A stretch of 10,441 nt of DNA, taken from positions 1-10,441 of the forward strand of contig CALJMC010000119.1 of the NCBI GenBank assembly GCA_937982385.1, given 5' to 3'. The notes beneath the pieces were generated by a model. That model had not been told where the DNA came from, searched no databases, and saw only the letters and a list, made by a program, of their open reading frames with translations. Both the position numbers and the translations under genes were made by a program. The DNA is from an uncultured Rickettsiales bacterium. GTDB lineage: Bacteria; Pseudomonadota; Alphaproteobacteria; Rickettsiales; UBA998. Shown piece by piece: positions 7,436 through 10,441 of this stretch (position 1 is its first letter; the number at the start of each line of letters is the position of its first letter).

Positions 7436-7668
7436 ATTCTAACTCCCTTGCGCTTCATGCGTCTTTAAGTCCATTTGCTTTTTGTTATTTATAGATGCAA
7501 ACATAACTCAAAAATAGTTTCCCCCCAAATGAGACGAAAATCAACATCTAATTGATAACCATCACCATTTAGCACCAGAAAGACCCATGCAAAGTCGTAC
7601 ACAGCTTTTCCAATCTCCTTATTAAAGCAGAAAAATGTTAATAAATCATGAAGATAGGATGATTGGGC
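7436..7668 (-). other. Leader region of the flagellin-like gene, with a possible tiny ORF
   Basis: This 233-bp AT-rich gap holds the flagellin-like gene's 5' region. On the - strand a TATAAA lies close to the gene at about 7488-7493, but without a good -35. An AAGGAG (7617-7622) would be a strong Shine-Dalgarno. It precedes a GTG-initiated frame of 37 codons (7602 down to 7489), though the 12-nt spacing is too long. No convincing sigma-28 or sigma-54 flagellar promoter was found by eye. No terminator for pheA is evident here either. Confidence 0.25.
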
Positions 7669-8514
7669 TTAATATCTTGTCTTATCCGCTAAATACACGC
7701 CCAAAACCTTGGTTTTCTTAGAGAAAAAGCCCAGCTCTTCAATGGCGCGCTTCACGTGATCTTCCTCGGGATTACCCTCAAATGTCATAAAGAACTGTGC
7801 CTGACGTGACCCACCGCCCCGAATGTAACTCTCAAGCTTAATCATGTTCACACCATTAGTCGCAAACCCACCCAACACCTTATAAAGCGCTGCCGGAATA
7901 TTGCGCAGCTCAAACAATACCGATGTCAGTGACTTACCTTCTGATGGCTCAGGTGACACAGGCTCTTTAGAAATCACGATGAATACCGTCACATTATCAT
8001 CAGCATCTTCGATGTTACGCTCTAGTACGTCCAAATTATAGAGTTCTGACGCCAAATCAGACGAGATGGCTGCCTTGGTTGGGTCATTCCATTCGGCTAT
8101 GTCACGCGCGGCGGTGGCGGTATTTGAATAGGAATGCGTATTCACGCCCATTGCTTTGAGATGCTCTCTGCATTGCATCAGCGCTTGGGGGTGCGAATAG
8201 ACATCAGTAATGCCCTCACGCTTCGCGCCCTTTATTGCCACCAATGAATGCTCAATGCGCTGAATATGCTCGCCGACAATATGTAAGCCACTTTTCGGCA
8301 GGATATTATGAATTTCCGCCACGCGCCCCGCCTGCGAGTTTTCAATAGGAATCATGCCCAATCGCGCTGCGTCATTTTCGACCGCTTCAAACACATCTTC
8401 AAAACTCGCAACACCCAGCGTATCCATATATGGTTCGCGTTGACGGCAGGCTAAATCGGCATTTGCCCCTTCTACACCCATGAAAGCAATCGTATTTTGT
8501 GGATTTGTCGACAT
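7669..8514 (-). CDS. pheA: Prephenate dehydratase (PheA type, ACT domain)
   Basis: Converts prephenate to phenylpyruvate in phenylalanine synthesis; cytoplasmic. It is a 281-aa monofunctional enzyme without a chorismate mutase domain. Catalytic domain (about 8-182): IAFMGVEGANADLA, MIPIENSQAGRVAEIH (54-69), LPKSGLHIVGEH, SHPQAL (107-112) and NIEDADDNVTVF (167-178). The normally invariant TRF motif reads TVF here (176-178). The ACT regulatory domain (about 195-275) has IPAALYKVLGGFATNGVNM and KLESY (226-230), the alphaproteobacterial form of the Phe-binding ESRP motif. I chose the ATG at 8514 because an AAGGA sits 6-7 nt upstream and homology begins there. A 20-residue upstream extension to 8574 would run through the divergent promoter region and is unlikely. 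It is divergent from DAHP synthase, 107 bp away, so aromatic-pathway co-regulation is plausible. Confidence 0.93.
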   Translation of the reverse strand: MSTNPQNTIAFMGVEGANADLACRQREPYMDTLGVASFEDVFEAVENDAARLGMIPIENSQAGRVAEIHNILPKSGLHIVGEHIQRIEHSLVAIKGAKREGITDVYSHPQALMQCREHLKAMGVNTHSYSNTATAARDIAEWNDPTKAAISSDLASELYNLDVLERNIEDADDNVTVFIVISKEPVSPEPSEGKSLTSVLFELRNIPAALYKVLGGFATNGVNMIKLESYIRGGGSRQAQFFMTFEGNPEEDHVKRAIEELGFFSKKTKVLGVYLADKTRY

Positions 8515-8621
8515 GTTCGTTCCTTTTAGATAGACATTGCGCCTTATGGCACTTAAATAGTAATCCCCTATCACTAACTAAAAGCGATAGTATTGTAAAC
8601 TATAGAAAGCTGAGAACTGTT
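8515..8621. promoter_or_regulatory. Divergent promoter region between pheA and DAHP synthase genes
   Basis: This 107-bp AT-rich gap must drive both divergent aromatic-biosynthesis genes. An inverted repeat ATAGT-N7-ACTAT (8587-8591, 8599-8603) lies 18 bp before the DAHP synthase start and could be an operator or overlap its -10. A weak GAGA (8612-8615) serves as that gene's ribosome site, and AAGGA near 8521-8526 on the - strand serves pheA. No promoter hexamer pair was clear enough to assign. Confidence 0.45.
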
Positions 8622-10004
8622 ATGTCCGCAAAACAAAAGTCATCATCGTCACAGAGCAACACTTCTTGGAATGTGGATAGCTGGCGCGACTTTACGGCAA
8701 ACCAACAGCCGGATTATCTCGATTTAGGTGCGCTTAGTGGCGTTGAAAAGCAGCTTTCTAGCCTGCCACCGCTCGTATCACCCCGCGAATGCCGCGCACT
8801 CAAGGATGAACTCGCCCGTGCTGTGCATGGTGAAGCATTCTTGCTGCAAGGTGGCGATTGTGCTGAAAGTTTTGCTGAATATAACGAAGCCAACTTGCGC
8901 GCCTTTTTCCGCGTGATTCTGCAAATGACCATGGCGCTGATGTATGGCGCGGGCACACCTGTGATCAAAGTCGGTCGTATTGCAGGGCAATTCGCCAAGC
9001 CACGTTCCACTGGTTCTGAGATTATTGATGGCTGCGAGCTCCCGAGCTATCGCGGTGATATGGTTAATGGCATGGAATTTAACGATACCGCGCGTGTTGC
9101 TGATCCCGAACGTTTACTGCAAGCCTATTATCAATCGGGCACTACGCTCAACTTCTTGCGCTCGATGTTCCGCGGTGGTTACGCCGCGCTCGACCAAATC
9201 AGCGAATGGAATATGGATTTCGTTGCCGCTTCCCCACAAGGCAAACGTTTTGAGTCCCTCGTGGACAATATCAACGGCGCAGTGAGCTTTATTGAAGCCT
9301 GCGGCATGGCACCGTCTGACGTTAAAGCGATGGCAGAAGCACGCTTCTATAGCTCGCATGAAGGATTATTGCTTGGTTATGAAGCTGGCTTGACCCGTTT
9401 TGACGAAGAAGATGAGAAACATTATGCCTGCTCAGCACATATGTTGTGGATTGGTGACCGCACCCGTAATCCTAAAGAAGCACATGTCGAGTTTCTGCGT
9501 GGCGTTGCCAACCCAATTGGTTGCAAGCTCGGGCCCTCTATGACGCGTGATGACCTGCTGAAACTCTGCGACACACTCAACCCTGAGAATGAAGCAGGAC
9601 GCCTGACCTTTATCGCCCGCATGGGTGCTGAGAAAGTCGGTGAGTTGCTGCCACAGCACGTGCGTACGCTCAAAGAAGAAGGACGCCATGTAGTATGGTC
9701 GTGTGACCCAATGCATGGCAATACGATTAAATCACCAAATGGCTACAAAACGCGTAAGTTTAATGACATCCTCGCTGAAGTACGTAACTTCTTCGAGATT
9801 CATAAAGCTGAGGGAACCCATGCAGGTGGCGTACATTTTGAAATGACTGGCCAAGACGTAACTGAATGCTTAGGTGGCGCGCAAGCTATCTCTGAGGTTG
9901 ATCTCTCTAGTCGCTATCACACCCATTGTGACCCACGCCTAAACGGCGCACAGTCGCTAGAGCTAGCGTTCTTGATTTCGGAAGAGTTGCAGCAGAAGAG
10001 ATAA
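8622..10004 (+). CDS. Class II 3-deoxy-D-arabino-heptulosonate 7-phosphate (DAHP) synthase
   Basis: Condenses phosphoenolpyruvate and erythrose 4-phosphate to DAHP, the first step of the shikimate pathway; cytoplasmic. At 460 aa it has the class II (plant, mycobacterial, alphaproteobacterial) size. Motifs in order: LQGGDCAESF (75-84), KVGRIAGQFAKPRS (116-129), YRGDMVNG (143-150), WIGDRTR (276-282), ANPIGCKLGPSM (296-307), IARMGAEKVG, SCDPMHGN (360-367), GVHFEMTGQDVTEC (403-416) and HTHCDPRLNG (433-442). The four metal ligands known in the Mycobacterium tuberculosis enzyme correspond to C80, H365, E407 and D437, all present. The ATG at 8622 is chosen because homology starts shortly after it. 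An upstream in-frame ATG at 8499 would overlap the pheA start and encode 41 unrelated residues. The Shine-Dalgarno is weak (GAGA, 6 nt away). Feedback sites for aromatic amino acids cannot be judged from the motifs. Confidence 0.97.
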   Translation: MSAKQKSSSSQSNTSWNVDSWRDFTANQQPDYLDLGALSGVEKQLSSLPPLVSPRECRALKDELARAVHGEAFLLQGGDCAESFAEYNEANLRAFFRVILQMTMALMYGAGTPVIKVGRIAGQFAKPRSTGSEIIDGCELPSYRGDMVNGMEFNDTARVADPERLLQAYYQSGTTLNFLRSMFRGGYAALDQISEWNMDFVAASPQGKRFESLVDNINGAVSFIEACGMAPSDVKAMAEARFYSSHEGLLLGYEAGLTRFDEEDEKHYACSAHMLWIGDRTRNPKEAHVEFLRGVANPIGCKLGPSMTRDDLLKLCDTLNPENEAGRLTFIARMGAEKVGELLPQHVRTLKEEGRHVVWSCDPMHGNTIKSPNGYKTRKFNDILAEVRNFFEIHKAEGTHAGGVHFEMTGQDVTECLGGAQAISEVDLSSRYHTHCDPRLNGAQSLELAFLISEELQQKR

Positions 10005-10013
10005 TTTGTTGTT

Positions 10014-10053
10014 GGCTTCGTAGCCGTGCATTCTGCGTCGTGTCTTCGACACG
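10014..10053. repeat. Two small hairpins downstream of DAHP synthase
   Basis: GGCT-TCGT-AGCC (10014-10025) and CGTGTC-TTC-GACACG (10039-10053) follow the DAHP synthase stop in the 62-bp convergent gap. Neither is followed by a U-tract on either strand, so they are poor rho-independent terminators. They may protect 3' ends or pause polymerase. Confidence 0.35.
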
Positions 10054-10066
10054 CATTATCAACACC

Positions 10067-10441
10067 TTACTCCGCTATCGCTGGCGGGATGCTCACGGCT
10101 GACTCGGACATACTGTCCTCGCCCTGCGTCACTTCTACTGCTTCAGCTGACTCGACAAGTAATGGAAGCTCCTCTTCAGCAGGAATAAGGCGTATCTCTA
10201 CCTTCTGGAAACTGTCGGTTCCCTTGCGGATTTCTTCCTCGCGCTGACCGTCGGTTACGAAGTCTTTGCGAGCAGTAGCCTCAATGCCATCTGCTTTAAG
10301 CAAATCAGCAATATATTGCGCACGTTTAAGTGCTAATCCTTGGTTGCGACGCTCACCACCAAAGGTGCTGGCAAATCCTACTGCCGAAACGTTTTTCACA
10401 TTCCACTTCTTCAACGCCCACACAACATGTCGATATCGTGA
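10067..10441 (-). CDS. OmpA-like domain protein, C-terminal part (5' end outside window)
   Basis: The frame is open to the right edge, so only the last 124 residues are seen. Residues 18-85 resemble the OmpA C-terminal peptidoglycan-binding domain: SAVGFASTFGGERRNQGLA aligns with E. coli OmpA LGYTDRIGSDAYNQGLS, followed by KRAQYIADLLKADGI and VEIRLIP. The conserved diaminopimelate-binding Arg is present (R40 of the visible part), but the paired Asp is replaced by Ser (S25), and TD reads AS. An acidic Glu/Ser/Ala/Val-rich tail of about 35 residues follows, in which GAGTCAGC occurs twice; part of it is encoded by hairpin repeat copy B. It is probably an envelope protein such as an outer-membrane or lipoprotein anchor, or a MotB-like factor. 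The start codon and any signal peptide lie outside. A GTG at 10423 is an internal codon, not the start. Confidence 0.7.
   Translation of the reverse strand, partial: SRYRHVVWALKKWNVKNVSAVGFASTFGGERRNQGLALKRAQYIADLLKADGIEATARKDFVTDGQREEEIRKGTDSFQKVEIRLIPAEEELPLLVESAEAVEVTQGEDSMSESAVSIPPAIAE
10097..10121. repeat. Hairpin repeat element, copy B (inside OmpA-like gene tail)
   Basis: GGCTGACTC precedes a hairpin GGAC-ATACT-GTCC and then TCG, aligned with the copy at 6528-6551 with one gap and few mismatches. The stem difference is a swapped T-A/A-T pair. On the - strand it encodes roughly EDSMSESA in the acidic tail, so the element would be read as protein here. Confidence 0.35.

Noticed and set aside
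8515..8574. 20-residue N-terminal extension of prephenate dehydratase
   Set aside because: It runs through the divergent promoter gap, and the internal ATG at 8514 has a good AAGGA ribosome site.
8499..8621. 41-residue N-terminal extension of DAHP synthase from an upstream ATG
   Set aside because: It would overlap the pheA start region, shows no family similarity, and the ATG at 8622 begins just before homology.

Overview
The window looks like chromosomal DNA from an alphaproteobacterium of moderate GC content, by eye a little under 50%. The prephenate dehydratase has the alphaproteobacterial form of the ACT domain (KLESY instead of ESRP). The DAHP synthase is the class II (plant/actinobacterial/alphaproteobacterial) type. 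Citrate synthase is the long Gram-negative type, and a flagellin-type gene is present. A Micavibrio-like or other free-living or predatory alphaproteobacterium would fit, but the genus cannot be fixed from this sequence alone. I see no phage genes, insertion sequences, CRISPR arrays, tRNA or rRNA genes.

Layout, left to right. The 3' part of mutY (A/G-specific adenine glycosylase) runs in from the left edge. A complete nhaD-type Na+/H+ antiporter gene follows on the + strand. Its stop codon overlaps the stop codon of a convergent, unrecognised two-gene unit on the - strand (2161-4947). That unit encodes a 293-aa glycine-rich membrane protein and, directly abutting it (TAA|ATG), a 634-aa protein with an HEANH zinc-protease-like motif. 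A 238-bp divergent intergenic region then holds a plausible sigma-70 promoter for gltA, immediately preceded by in-phase 11-bp repeats. Citrate synthase (gltA, +) follows, then a structured intergenic region ending in a strong bidirectional terminator. Next come a short, divergent flagellin homologue (-), prephenate dehydratase (pheA-like, -), a compact 107-bp divergent promoter region and class II DAHP synthase (+). The right edge carries the C-terminal part of an OmpA-like-domain protein (-).

How the genes relate. DAHP synthase (first step of the shikimate pathway) and prephenate dehydratase (phenylalanine branch) are divergently transcribed from a shared short region, so co-regulation of aromatic amino acid synthesis is plausible. 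Citrate synthase feeds the TCA cycle, NhaD handles sodium/pH homeostasis and MutY repairs 8-oxoG:A mispairs; these are housekeeping neighbours with no evident functional link. The accessory or unexplained parts are the HEANH/glycine-zipper gene pair, the isolated flagellin homologue, and a short hairpin element found both in the gltA 3' region and in the OmpA-like gene tail, whose two copies differ by a compensatory base-pair change.

Points most worth a second look are the two-gene HEANH cassette, the TRF-to-TVF change in the prephenate dehydratase active-site motif, the loss of the usual Asp in the OmpA-like domain, the flagellin with an atypical N-terminus, and the possible small RNA between gltA and the terminator.
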